NCBI RefSeq assembly: GCF_900091555.1
Contig: NZ_FMCX01000015.1
Span: forward strand, 1-42,106
Length of the DNA: 42,106 bases
Source: Micromonospora mirobrigensis
GTDB lineage: Bacteria; Actinomycetota; Actinomycetes; Mycobacteriales; Micromonosporaceae
Direction of reading: 5' to 3'
Shown here: positions 31,496 to 39,149 of the stretch, piece after piece
Layout of the letters: every line of letters begins with the position of its first letter
Position numbering within the stretch: position 1 is the stretch's first letter
Position numbers and translations under genes: made by a program
Notes under the pieces: generated by a model
What the model saw: only the letters and a program-made list of their open reading frames with translations
The model's database searches: none
What the model was told of the DNA's origin: nothing

Positions 31496-33016
31496 ATGAC
31501 GACCTCCCCCATCGAACGGGCAGCCGACTCGTTCGCGGCGGAACTCGCCCGGCGCCGCACCGGCCGCGGCCTGTCCAAGAAGCAGCTCGCCACCCTGATG
31601 GGCTTCGACCCCTCCTACATCAGCCACGTCGAAGGGCGCCGGCACCGCCCCACCGAGGACTTCGCCCGCCGCGCCGAGGCCGTCCTGGAGGCCAGCGGCG
31701 CGATCTGGCAGCGCTTCCGGGAGTACGACGAACTCCGGCACGCCCGCTCCGCCCCACCGCACCGGGAACCCCCACCCCCCGGCCAGTGGATGCCCCCCGG
31801 CACCGGGCTCATCGTCGAACGCGAACAGGCCCGGCTCCGCTACGCCGAGGACGCCTACCACTGCGTCATCCGCCGGGAGCTCTACAACGCCGGCACCGAA
31901 CCGGTCACCCGCTACCTCGTCCGGGTCGCCGTCGACCGCTACCCCAACGACCCCGGCCGCTCCAACCGGCACCACCGGGAACACCCGCTCAGCTTCGCCG
32001 AGCTGCGCCTGCGGGCCTACCGGGAGGACGCCGGCGAACGCGAACCGCTGCACTGGCGGGCCAAGCACGACCGGGACGCCTTCAAGGAGATCTGGTTGCT
32101 CTTCGAGAACGGCGACGGCCGGTTCCCGCTCTACCCCGGCGACCGGGCCACCATCGAGTACGCGTACCAGGTCGGGCGGGAGAAGTGGGGGCCCTGGTTC
32201 CAGCGCGCCGTCCGGGTGCCGACCCGCCGGCTGGAGGTCCGCCTCGACCTGCCCGCCGGCCTCGACCCGCAGGTGTGGGGGGTGGAGACCTCCCTCTCCG
32301 CCGAGGAGGGACCACTGCGTACCCCGGTGGCCCGGCACGACGACGGCGACCGGGCGATCTTCGACTGGGGGACCGACGAGCCCCCGCTCAACGCCCGGTA
32401 CCGGATGCAGTGGCGGTTTCGAGGCGGGCCGCCCGACGACCCCGCCGACCGCCCCGAAGGGGTCCGGGCCAGCGACCGGATGCGTGCCATCGGCATCGTC
32501 CAACGCGGCGCCGATCTGCTCCGCCAGCCGGCCCGCCAGTTCGACCTGCCCCGCGAGGAACGGACCGCCCGCGAGGTCGTCGCCCGGCTTTCCGGCACGC
32601 TGGCCCGCCTCGACGAACTGCACCCGTTCAGCAAGGGCGTCGGCATCGCCGCGCCGCAGCTCGGCATCGGCTGGGCCGCCGCCCTGGTCCGCCCCGGCGA
32701 CCGCGGCGCCGAACCGGTCGTCCTGCTCAACCCGCGGGTGGTCGACGCCGCCGGGGACACCGACGAGCAGTACGAGGGCTGCCTCTCCTTCTTCGACCAC
32801 CGCGGTCTGGTCCCCCGACCGCTGCGGATCGACGTGGAACACACCCAGTGGGACGGCAGCCGGGTGATCACCTCGTTCGAGTACGCCATGGCCCGGCTCG
32901 TCGCCCACGAGATCGACCACCTGGAGGGGCGGCTCTACGTCGACCGGATGGCCCCCGGCGTGCCCCTGGTGCCGGTCGAGGAGTACCGGCAGACCGGCAG
33001 CCCCTGGCGGTACTGA
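31496..33016 (+). CDS. XRE-type HTH / beta domain / peptide deformylase fusion
   Basis: The 506-residue protein joins three parts. An XRE helix-turn-helix (about 10-65: LSKKQLATLMGFDPSYISHVEGRRHRP) leads. A central beta-rich domain of about 200 residues (about 105-310: VIRRELYNAGTEPVTRYLVRVAVDRYP...FKEIWLLFENGDGRFPLYPGD...WGPWFQRAV) follows. A peptide deformylase domain (about 325-500) ends it, with all three motifs: GVGIAAPQ (381-388), EGCLS (427-431) and HEIDH (471-475). The Cys429 and His471/His475 metal ligands and Glu472 are present, so the enzyme part should be active. The start ATG follows a gap of 296 bases. A regulator that also deformylates, or a sensor of N-formyl peptides, is conceivable. 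Similar proteins occur in other actinomycetes from memory. Confidence 0.9.
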   Translation: MTTSPIERAADSFAAELARRRTGRGLSKKQLATLMGFDPSYISHVEGRRHRPTEDFARRAEAVLEASGAIWQRFREYDELRHARSAPPHREPPPPGQWMPPGTGLIVEREQARLRYAEDAYHCVIRRELYNAGTEPVTRYLVRVAVDRYPNDPGRSNRHHREHPLSFAELRLRAYREDAGEREPLHWRAKHDRDAFKEIWLLFENGDGRFPLYPGDRATIEYAYQVGREKWGPWFQRAVRVPTRRLEVRLDLPAGLDPQVWGVETSLSAEEGPLRTPVARHDDGDRAIFDWGTDEPPLNARYRMQWRFRGGPPDDPADRPEGVRASDRMRAIGIVQRGADLLRQPARQFDLPREERTAREVVARLSGTLARLDELHPFSKGVGIAAPQLGIGWAAALVRPGDRGAEPVVLLNPRVVDAAGDTDEQYEGCLSFFDHRGLVPRPLRIDVEHTQWDGSRVITSFEYAMARLVAHEIDHLEGRLYVDRMAPGVPLVPVEEYRQTGSPWRY

Positions 33017-33088
33017 CCGGCCACCGGCCGTGCCCCGCTCCGGCGCGCGGGCCGGTTGCCGGCCCGGACCGCGCACCGGAGCGGGGGA

Positions 33089-33128
33089 CCGGGCCGCGTG
33101 CCCCAGGGGGCAGGGGCACGCGGCCCGG
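33089..33128. terminator. Strong hairpin between convergent deformylase-fusion and flavohemoglobin genes
   Basis: A perfect 16-base stem (CCGGGCCGCGTGCCCC at 33089-33104 with 33113-33128) has an 8-base loop. It lies 72 bases after the fusion stop and 18 bases from the flavohemoglobin stop, so it can end both transcripts. Confidence 0.8.
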
Positions 33129-33146
33129 TTGGGGGGAGGAAAGTCG

Positions 33147-34265
33147 TCACACGTTGCCGAACGTGTCGTACCGGATGTGCTGCGGCGGGACCTCGTCCTC
33201 GGCGAGCGCCCGCAGGGTCGCCCGGACCATCCGCGCCGAACCGGAGACGTAGCAGTCGTGCGACGTCCACGGGCCGTAGCGGGTCACCACCTCCGAGATG
33301 TCCCCCAGCTCCCCGTCGAAGTCCGGGTCCTCGCTGCACGCCGGGGTCACCGACAACCACGGGTACGTCTCCACCAGCTCCTGGAGGGCCGGCAGGGCGT
33401 ACAGGTCCTCCGGGCGGCGCGCGCCGTAGAAGACGTGCACCCAGCGGGTGCGGTTGACCTTGGTCAGCTCCTCCACCAGCGCCTTCACCGGGGCCAGCCC
33501 CACCCCACCGGCCACGCAGAGGATGTCCCGCGTCGACTCGGTGTCCAACGTCATCGAGCCCATCGGCGCGGCCAGCCGCAGCAGGTCACCCGGGCGGGTC
33601 CGCCGGACCAGCGCCCCGGAGACCCAACCCGCGCCCTCCGGCGTACGGACGTGGAACTCCAGCACGTTGTCGTCGTTCGGGGCGTTCGCCACCGAGTAGG
33701 TGCGCCAGACCCGGGGGTGGTGCCGGGGCGCTTCCAGGCTGACGTACTGGCCGGCCCGAAAGGGCAGCGGATGTTGCAGGGCCCGGACGGTCAGCACCGC
33801 CGTGTCCGCGCCGTGCCGCTCGTGGGTGAGCACCTCCGCGTGCCAGAACGGCGGGTTGTCGTCGGCGTCCGCGCCGGCCACCATCTTCGCCGTGATCGCC
33901 TGGTACGCCTCCCGCCACGCCTGGTCGTACTCCAGGTTCCAGCCGTCGCCGGCGGTGCTGCGCAGCGCGTCCAGCAGGGCGACGCCCATCGTCGCGTAGT
34001 GCGCGGCGTCGACGTGGTACTTCCGGTGGTCCCGGCCCAGCGCGCGCAGGTACTCGTCGAAGCTCTCCGGATCGTCCACCGTCTGCGTGGCGGTGACGAT
34101 CGCCTCCAGGATGCGGTCGCCCTGGCCGGACATCTGCACCGGGAAGAGCTGCCGCAGGGCGGGGTCCAGCAGGAACAGCCGGGCGTAGAAATGACCACTG
34201 AGCCGGTCCCGGTCCTCCTCCACCAGGGTCCAGCTCTCCTTCAGCAGCCGTGCGAAGTTGTCCAC
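33147..34265 (-). CDS. Flavohemoglobin-like globin with FAD/NAD reductase domain
   Basis: This 372-residue protein starts at GTG 34265 behind AAGGAG. The N-terminal globin (about 1-135) has FYARLFLLDPALRQLFP and the proximal His in RKYHVDAAHYATMG. The FAD part has RTYSVANAP and the NAD part CVAGGVGLAPVKALVEEL, HVFYGARRPEDLYA and CYVSGSARMV. It should dioxygenate NO to nitrate, or reduce related reactive nitrogen species. The length is slightly below Hmp (about 395). A convergent strong hairpin separates it from the deformylase fusion gene. Its regulator is not evident here. Confidence 0.88.
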   Translation of the reverse strand: MDNFARLLKESWTLVEEDRDRLSGHFYARLFLLDPALRQLFPVQMSGQGDRILEAIVTATQTVDDPESFDEYLRALGRDHRKYHVDAAHYATMGVALLDALRSTAGDGWNLEYDQAWREAYQAITAKMVAGADADDNPPFWHAEVLTHERHGADTAVLTVRALQHPLPFRAGQYVSLEAPRHHPRVWRTYSVANAPNDDNVLEFHVRTPEGAGWVSGALVRRTRPGDLLRLAAPMGSMTLDTESTRDILCVAGGVGLAPVKALVEELTKVNRTRWVHVFYGARRPEDLYALPALQELVETYPWLSVTPACSEDPDFDGELGDISEVVTRYGPWTSHDCYVSGSARMVRATLRALAEDEVPPQHIRYDTFGNV

Positions 34266-34412
34266 GGGGGTGCGCTCCTTCGGGGACTGCGGATCGGGGC
34301 CCCCATAGAATGTCCACGGAGCGTGCACACCGGTCGCACAGACTGTGCGACCGCCGCGCATCGTCGGATCGGCCCGTGTCGGCGGGCCATCCGGTGGGGC
34401 AGAGTGGTGGGC

Positions 34413-35189
34413 GTGACGGTCGACGAGCTCACCCGGCCGGCGGTGTCCCGCCGCACCCTCGGCACCGAGACCCTGCTGGTGCTCGGGCTCTCCCTCGGGC
34501 AGTCCGCGATCTACGCCCTGGTGTCGATCATCGCGAAGCTGACCGCCGACGGGCCGCTCTCCAGGCAGACCGCCTCGCTCAACACCTCCCAGTCGGCCCG
34601 GCCCTGGCTCGACCTGACGTACCAGCTGCTCGGGATCGTCTTCGCGCTGCTGCCGGTGCTGCTCGCCGTACACCTGCTCGCCCGCACCCCCGGCGACCCG
34701 GCCCGGACCCTCGGCGTCGACCTGCGGCGGCCCGGCTCCGACCTGGCCCGCGGCGCCGGCCTCGCCGCGCTGATCGGCCTGCCCGGCCTCGCCCTGTTCT
34801 GGGTGGCGGCGCACCTCGGGATCAACGCCACCCTGGTGCCGGCCGGCCTGCCCCACCTGTGGTGGGCGGTGCCGGTGCTCATCCTCGCCGCCGTGCAGAA
34901 CGCCGTCCTGGAGGAGGTGATCGTGGTCGGCTACCTGGTCACCCGGCTGCGCCAGCTCTCCTGGCGGCTCGGCGCGGTGGTCACGGCCAGCGCCCTGCTG
35001 CGCGGCTCCTACCACCTCTACCAGGGCTTCGGCGCCTTCGTCGGCAACGCCGTGATGGGTGTGGTGTTCAGCCTGTTCTACCTGCGCACCCGGCGGGTGA
35101 TGCCGCTGATCGTCGCGCACACCCTGCTCGACGTGGTCGCCTTCGTCGGCTACGCCGTGCTGCCCCGAGCCTGGTTCAGCTGGCTCTGA
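34413..35189 (+). CDS. CPBP family intramembrane protease
   Basis: This 258-residue membrane protein with about seven helices starts at GTG 34413. It has the CPBP motifs: the glutamate pair in AVLEEVIVVGYLVTRLR, the histidine in SALLRGSYHLYQGFGAF, and the histidine in MPLIVAHTLLDVVAF. The usual Arg of EExxxR is replaced by Val, a variant common in actinobacterial members. Protease activity or CAAX processing is a family inference. It is divergent from the flavohemoglobin gene. Confidence 0.88.
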   Translation: MTVDELTRPAVSRRTLGTETLLVLGLSLGQSAIYALVSIIAKLTADGPLSRQTASLNTSQSARPWLDLTYQLLGIVFALLPVLLAVHLLARTPGDPARTLGVDLRRPGSDLARGAGLAALIGLPGLALFWVAAHLGINATLVPAGLPHLWWAVPVLILAAVQNAVLEEVIVVGYLVTRLRQLSWRLGAVVTASALLRGSYHLYQGFGAFVGNAVMGVVFSLFYLRTRRVMPLIVAHTLLDVVAFVGYAVLPRAWFSWL

Positions 35190-35201
35190 CCCCCCGGGCG
35201 G

Positions 35202-36758
35202 TCAGCGGGGCCGGTAGGTGCCGATCGCCCGGGCGGCCAGCCGTTCGGCCGCTGCCGCGTCCCCGGTGGCGGCGGCGAGCACAGCGGCCCCGGGCAGCAG
35301 CCGGGAGGCGAGTCGCAACGCCAGCCAGCCGCCGGCCTGCGCGGCCAGCGGGAGGGCCAGCCGCCACGCCGCCTCGGCGGCCCACGGCCACGACCGCTCC
35401 GCGGGCCCGTCGGCGGCCCGGGCGGCGTCCAGCGCCGCGCGGGCGCTCGCCGCGTCCGGGTGCACCTGCGTGAGCACCAGCAGCTCGACCGCGCGCTCCG
35501 GGTCGAGCGGGTCCCGGCCGTACGTCGCGGCCAGGTGCAGCACCAGGTTGGCCTGGGTCCAGAGCACCGCCGCCAGCTCGGCCACCGGCGCGAAGAGTCC
35601 CGCCACCGCTGCGCCCGCGCCACCCACTCCGGCGGCCCGGACGAACCGCCGGCTGGCCAGCCGGGCCAGGGCGTCCGACTCCGCCTGCGGGTACGCGGCC
35701 CGCAGCCGTTGCGTCCAGTCCCGGGCCCGCGGCCCGAGCGCCTCGACGGCGGCCAGGGCCAGCAGCTCCGGCGCGAAGCCGGGGTGGTCGCGCAGCCGCC
35801 CGGTGAGCGTCGCCAGCTCCCACTCCCGGGTACGCCCCGACGCCGGCATCTCCGGCACCGACGGGTACGGCAGTTGCGCCGGCACCCGGACCGGCGTCGC
35901 CGTCACCTGCTCCTGCTGCACGGCTGCCGGCACCTGCTGCGGCTCAGCCGGCGCTGGCGTGGCCTTCGTGGCGGAGGCGGCCTTCCTGGGCGCGGAGCTC
36001 TTCCTGCCGGCGGCCACCTTCGGTGCCGGCGCAGCCTGCCCGGTCGCCCCCGTCGTCTTCTTCGCCGGCGCGGCCTTGGCCGACTGCGGCCCGGCCTTCT
36101 TCACCGGCGGCACCGCAGCGGACGATCGGGCCGTCTTCGCGGGCGGCACGGCGGCGGGCGACCCGGCCTTCTTCGACGTTGCCCTGCGCGCCCGGGGTGC
36201 CACTCGTGGGGCCTCCTCGGTGATCCCGCTCACCGCTGGCACGGTGCCGGCACCGGATGTGGCCGGTGGGACCGCCGGCTCGGCGGCACCCGCCCGGACC
36301 GGCGCCCCCGGTTCACCGGTCGGCACGTCGACGGTCGCCGCCTCGGGTCGACCGTGTGCCGGATCACCACCTCCGGCCTCCGACGCGGCATCCTGTGGTC
36401 GGGGCGGGGCCGCCCGACGAGCGGCCGGTGCGGGCCTGGGGACGGGTGGCCGCTGCGCGGGCGCCGGCCGTACTCCCGCAGGGCCGGCGTCGCTCCGGTC
36501 GCCGACGCCCGCAGGCGACCCACCGCCACCGCCCGCCGCGGGCCGGTCGGGCGGCTGGAAGAGGACACCGGGGGCCGGCCTGGTCCGGGGCGCCCGTCCC
36601 GGCGCGTCGCTGCCGTCGCCCCGCTGCTGTTCCGCCGGCCCCGGATCCGCCGGTGCCGGCGTCGCGGGCGGCGTGAAGGTGGCCTTGGGTGAGCGGCTCC
36701 GCCGGGGCTTCTCCGCAGGCTCGCGGCGGGGCGGATCGCTGGGCGGCTGCTCCTGCAT
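35202..36758 (-). CDS. EcsC-like protein with long Pro/Ala/Lys-rich disordered N-terminus
   Basis: This is a 518-residue protein. Residues 1-310 are low complexity: prolines and alanines first, then PAK-type repeats (PPAKTAR, PPVKKAG, APAKKTTG). The C-terminal 200 residues are helical: LATLTGRLRDHPGFAPELLALAAVEALG, GVGGAGAAVAGLFAPVAELAAVLWTQANLVLHLAATYGRDPLDPERAVELLVLTQVHP, resembling EcsC-family membrane-associated proteins. ATG 36758 is preceded by TAGGCT at eight bases, suggesting a leaderless mRNA. The function is unknown. The basic repeats could bind nucleic acid or the cell surface. Confidence 0.78.
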   Translation of the reverse strand: MQEQPPSDPPRREPAEKPRRSRSPKATFTPPATPAPADPGPAEQQRGDGSDAPGRAPRTRPAPGVLFQPPDRPAAGGGGGSPAGVGDRSDAGPAGVRPAPAQRPPVPRPAPAARRAAPPRPQDAASEAGGGDPAHGRPEAATVDVPTGEPGAPVRAGAAEPAVPPATSGAGTVPAVSGITEEAPRVAPRARRATSKKAGSPAAVPPAKTARSSAAVPPVKKAGPQSAKAAPAKKTTGATGQAAPAPKVAAGRKSSAPRKAASATKATPAPAEPQQVPAAVQQEQVTATPVRVPAQLPYPSVPEMPASGRTREWELATLTGRLRDHPGFAPELLALAAVEALGPRARDWTQRLRAAYPQAESDALARLASRRFVRAAGVGGAGAAVAGLFAPVAELAAVLWTQANLVLHLAATYGRDPLDPERAVELLVLTQVHPDAASARAALDAARAADGPAERSWPWAAEAAWRLALPLAAQAGGWLALRLASRLLPGAAVLAAATGDAAAAERLAARAIGTYRPR

Positions 36759-36858
36759 ATCGACGGAGCCTAGTCCGGACAGCGCCCGGGCACAGGATGG
36801 AAACGCGGGATGGCGGTGGACGCCGACGAGGGCTCACCGCACGGGGTAGGAAGTCGCT

Positions 36859-36888
36859 TTGCTCCGGGTGGGGACGGACCTGTATCCT
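36859..36888 (+). promoter_or_regulatory. Promoter of tRNA-Ser(GCT)
   Basis: TTGCTC and TATCCT are separated by 18 bases, 28 bases upstream of the tRNA 5' end. Confidence 0.55.
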
Positions 36889-36915
36889 CGGCCGCGGTGG
36901 TCTCCGGACCACCAG

Positions 36916-37006
36916 GGAGACTTCGCCTAGTCTGGTCTATGGCGCCGCACTGCTAATGCGGTTGGGGTCTTAAAGCCCCTCCCGGGTTCGAATCCCGGAG
37001 TCTCCG
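36916..37006 (+). tRNA. tRNA-Ser (anticodon GCT)
   Basis: The acceptor stem GGAGACT pairs with AGTCTCC, discriminator G. The anticodon stem-loop CCGCA CTGCTAA TGCGG gives GCT. There is a long variable arm (GGGGTCTTAAAGCCCC) and T arm with GGTTCGAATCC. CCA is not encoded. Length is 91. Confidence 0.96.
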
Positions 37007-37041
37007 CGCGAAAGTCGGTCGTGTAGGCTGGCTGAGCACGA

Positions 37042-37114
37042 GCGCCCGTAGCTCAATGGATAGAGCATCTGACTACGGATCAGAAGGTTAGGGGTTCGAG
37101 TCCCTTCGGGCGCA
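37042..37114 (+). tRNA. tRNA-Arg (anticodon ACG)
   Basis: The acceptor stem GCGCCCG pairs with CGGGCGC, discriminator A. The anticodon loop CTACGGA gives ACG. The D arm is AGCTCAATGGATAGAGC, the T arm GGGGTTCGAGTCCC. No CCA is encoded. It is 36 bases from tRNA-Ser and probably cotranscribed. tRNA-Arg genes are frequent integration sites, and a decayed integrase fragment lies nearby. Confidence 0.96.
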
Positions 37115-37120
37115 CTTCAC

Positions 37121-37164
37121 GATCAAGGCCGTTACCAGCGGAAACGCTGGTAACGGCCTTGATC
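37121..37164. terminator. Perfect 20-base hairpin with GAAA loop after tRNA-Arg
   Basis: The arms 37121-37140 and 37145-37164 (GATCAAGGCCGTTACCAGCG and its complement) are perfectly paired around GAAA, a stable tetraloop. It begins 6 bases after the tRNA. It could act as terminator of the tRNA operon, or be a protein-binding inverted repeat at an integration site. Confidence 0.75.
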
Positions 37165-37245
37165 TCGTTCCAGTATGTGGTGCGAGCTTCCATGATGTGG
37201 ACGCTTGGTGCTCCGTTGGTGCTCCTGTTTGGGACCACACCAAGA

Positions 37246-37398
37246 TCAACCACAAAGTTTCTGACAGGCTCTCCGGCGGCGGGGGCAGTGTTGCTTGAGC
37301 CGCTTCTTGGTGTCGCGGCAGCCGCACCGCTTGTAGACCTTGCCTTGACCAGCCTGACCTTCTCCAGGTTTGGTGTGATTTACCAGAAGTGTGAGCAT
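37246..37398 (-). pseudogene. Decayed tyrosine-integrase N-terminal fragment
   Basis: This 50-codon fragment includes GKVYKRCGCRDTKKRLKQHCPRRRR, the N-terminal zinc-ribbon-like signature (YKRCGCRD...CPR) seen at the start of actinomycete integrases of AICE elements. It then runs to a stop. No core-binding or catalytic (R-H-R-Y) domain follows, so most of the gene is lost. It points toward tRNA-Arg, the usual target gene. The resemblance is from memory of the family. Confidence 0.5.
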
Positions 37399-37974
37399 CG
37401 GTAGTGCTCCCGCCAAGGGTTCGGCGCAGACGGCGACCGATTGCCTGTCGTGGTGGTCGATCGGGTGCATCGTCGGCTCTGGGCTCGGGCTGAGCTGTGC
37501 CGGTGAGGGGGTGCACCACGCCACGCCGGAGGGCAGTGGTGCCATCGCTGCCGCCAGGAGGGCCGGCTGTCGACCTGCTTCTCGCCGCCAACGGTGGAGT
37601 CACCAGCCACGACCGCCGAGCGCGTTGATGGGGAACACGTTCCGCAGCCACTCGCATTCGGGCGGTTGTATCGAAGGTCGTCTTCTGCGAAAATCGTGAT
37701 CTCAGCGAAGCGGCTACACGGGGATTCATCGCATGACCGCAGTTCACTTCCGGCGTGACACGTTCTCGTAGAACTCCGCCGCGCTGACCGATCACGGGCC
37801 TTACTTCGGGGCTTGCAGATTCCAGCGCCTCCATATTGTGGGCACCTCACTCCTTGGCTGGATTACGTCGACTGCAGCGACGTGTTCCCGGTCAATGAGG
37901 CGCGCCGATACACCCTTTCCGAACTGGTGATGGCGGACTTCTCCGACATCCACCGCAGCAGAATGAGGAGCGTC
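37399..37974. other. 576-base gap without a recognisable intact gene
   Basis: The region is less GC-rich and its open frames on either strand have no recognised motifs. It may be decayed accessory DNA behind the integrase fragment. The RBS of the next gene lies at its end. Confidence 0.5.
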
Positions 37975-38361
37975 ATGTCGCACCTTGTCAAGCGGCTCGT
38001 AGCCGCGACATCCACCGGGCTTCTCCTCGGCGTGGCAGGGCTTGCTGCCCCGGCCTACGCCGCCGGCACCTGCAGCAGTGGCAAGATCTGCATGTGGGAG
38101 GACTTCTCCTACAACGGCAGCAAGTACGTGGACTACACCCCCGGCAGCATCTCGAACGACAAGTACGAGATAAACGGCTTCAACGGCGACAACGAGATCA
38201 GTTCTGTCATCAACAACACGGACAAGTGCGCCGTGTTGTACGACAACGACGGCTTCTCGGGGACTCGCATCACGATCGGCAAGAAGACATCGGTCAGCAA
38301 CTTGCGGACCTTCGCCAACTTCGACAACGAGGCGGAGAGCTTCGCGCTCGTGAGCTGCTGA
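37975..38361 (+). CDS. Secreted peptidase inhibitor family I36 protein
   Basis: This 128-residue exported protein has a signal peptide (MSHLVKRLVAATSTGLLLG...AAPAYA, cleavage after residue 29) and a mature region of about 100 residues with CSSGKICMWEDFSYNGSKYVDY and CAVLYDNDGFSGTRITIGKKTSVSNL, ending in FALVSC. The cysteine spacing and the repeated aromatic-Gly pattern match the Streptomyces metalloproteinase inhibitor (SMPI) family, a beta-gamma-crystallin-like fold. ATG 37975 has GAGGAG five bases upstream; ATG 37963 is an alternative. AT-rich codon choices such as AAC/AAG runs stand out against the flanks. Inhibition of a metalloprotease is inferred. Confidence 0.85.
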   Translation: MSHLVKRLVAATSTGLLLGVAGLAAPAYAAGTCSSGKICMWEDFSYNGSKYVDYTPGSISNDKYEINGFNGDNEISSVINNTDKCAVLYDNDGFSGTRITIGKKTSVSNLRTFANFDNEAESFALVSC

Positions 38362-38368
38362 TCGCACA

Positions 38369-38402
38369 GAGCGGGCGGTCGCCGATCGACGACCGCCCGC
38401 TC
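38369..38402. terminator. Terminator after the I36-type gene
   Basis: A 13-base perfect stem (GAGCGGGCGGTCG at 38369-38381 with 38390-38402) and an 8-base loop, followed by GGCGATTTC. It separates the inhibitor gene from the ABC transporter genes. Confidence 0.8.
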
Positions 38403-38450
38403 GGCGATTTCTACCCCCATGCCGCCGAGGAAGGGTTATAGGGTCCATCC

Positions 38451-39149
38451 ATGGAACTGTCTGGTTCGAAGTCCACCGGTCTTGCGGGATGTCGCGGCGT
38501 GCGGCTCGCCTACGGCTCCACCATCGCTCTGGACGACGTGTCGTTCGCCGTCGAGCAAGGCGAGACCGTTGCGGTGACCGGCCCGTCCGGCTGCGGCAAG
38601 ACAACGCTGCTTCACGTTCTGTCGGGTCTGCTGCGTCCGGACGCTGGTGAGGTGTACTTCGAGTCGGAGGACTTTTCGACAAGGTCGGACGCGGCGCGTA
38701 GTCGTCTGCGGTTGACCTCGTTCGGTTTCGTGTTGCAGTTCGGGGATCTCGTGCCGGAGCTGACGCTGCGGGAGAACGTGGAGTTGCCGTTGCGGGTCAC
38801 GGGCACGCGGGCGCCGGTGGCGCGCCGGCGGGCGGAGGATCTTTTGGGCGAGTTGGGTATCGGGGACTTGGCGGACCGGCAGGCGGGTGCGGTGTCCGGT
38901 GGGCAGGCGCAGCGGGCGGCGGTGGCTCGGGCGTTGGTGCATGAGCCGCGGGTGGTGTTCGCTGATGAGCCGACCGGGGCGTTGGATTCCGGCAGCGGCG
39001 AGGCGGTGCTCGATTGCTTGTTTGCCGCGGCGCGGGAGCGGGGCGCGGCGGTGGTGATGGTGACGCACGCGCCCGAGGTGGCCGAGCGGGCGGATCGGGT
39101 TGTGCGGATGCGCGACGGTCGGGTGCTGCAGGCGGTGACGGTTCGATGA
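38451..39149 (+). CDS. ABC transporter ATP-binding protein, LolD/MacB type
   Basis: This 232-residue ATPase has Walker A GPSGCGKTT, the Q loop around FVLQFGDLVPELTLRENVELPL, signature SGGQAQRAAVARAL, Walker B VVFADEPTGALDS and the H loop VMVTHAPEVAERADR. The layout is that of LolD/MacB/FtsE ATPases. The stop TGA overlaps the start of the permease gene in ATGA. With the next protein it probably exports a peptide or lipophilic compound. Codon use (GTG, TCG, TTG more frequent) differs from the core genes. Confidence 0.93.
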   Translation: MELSGSKSTGLAGCRGVRLAYGSTIALDDVSFAVEQGETVAVTGPSGCGKTTLLHVLSGLLRPDAGEVYFESEDFSTRSDAARSRLRLTSFGFVLQFGDLVPELTLRENVELPLRVTGTRAPVARRRAEDLLGELGIGDLADRQAGAVSGGQAQRAAVARALVHEPRVVFADEPTGALDSGSGEAVLDCLFAAARERGAAVVMVTHAPEVAERADRVVRMRDGRVLQAVTVR

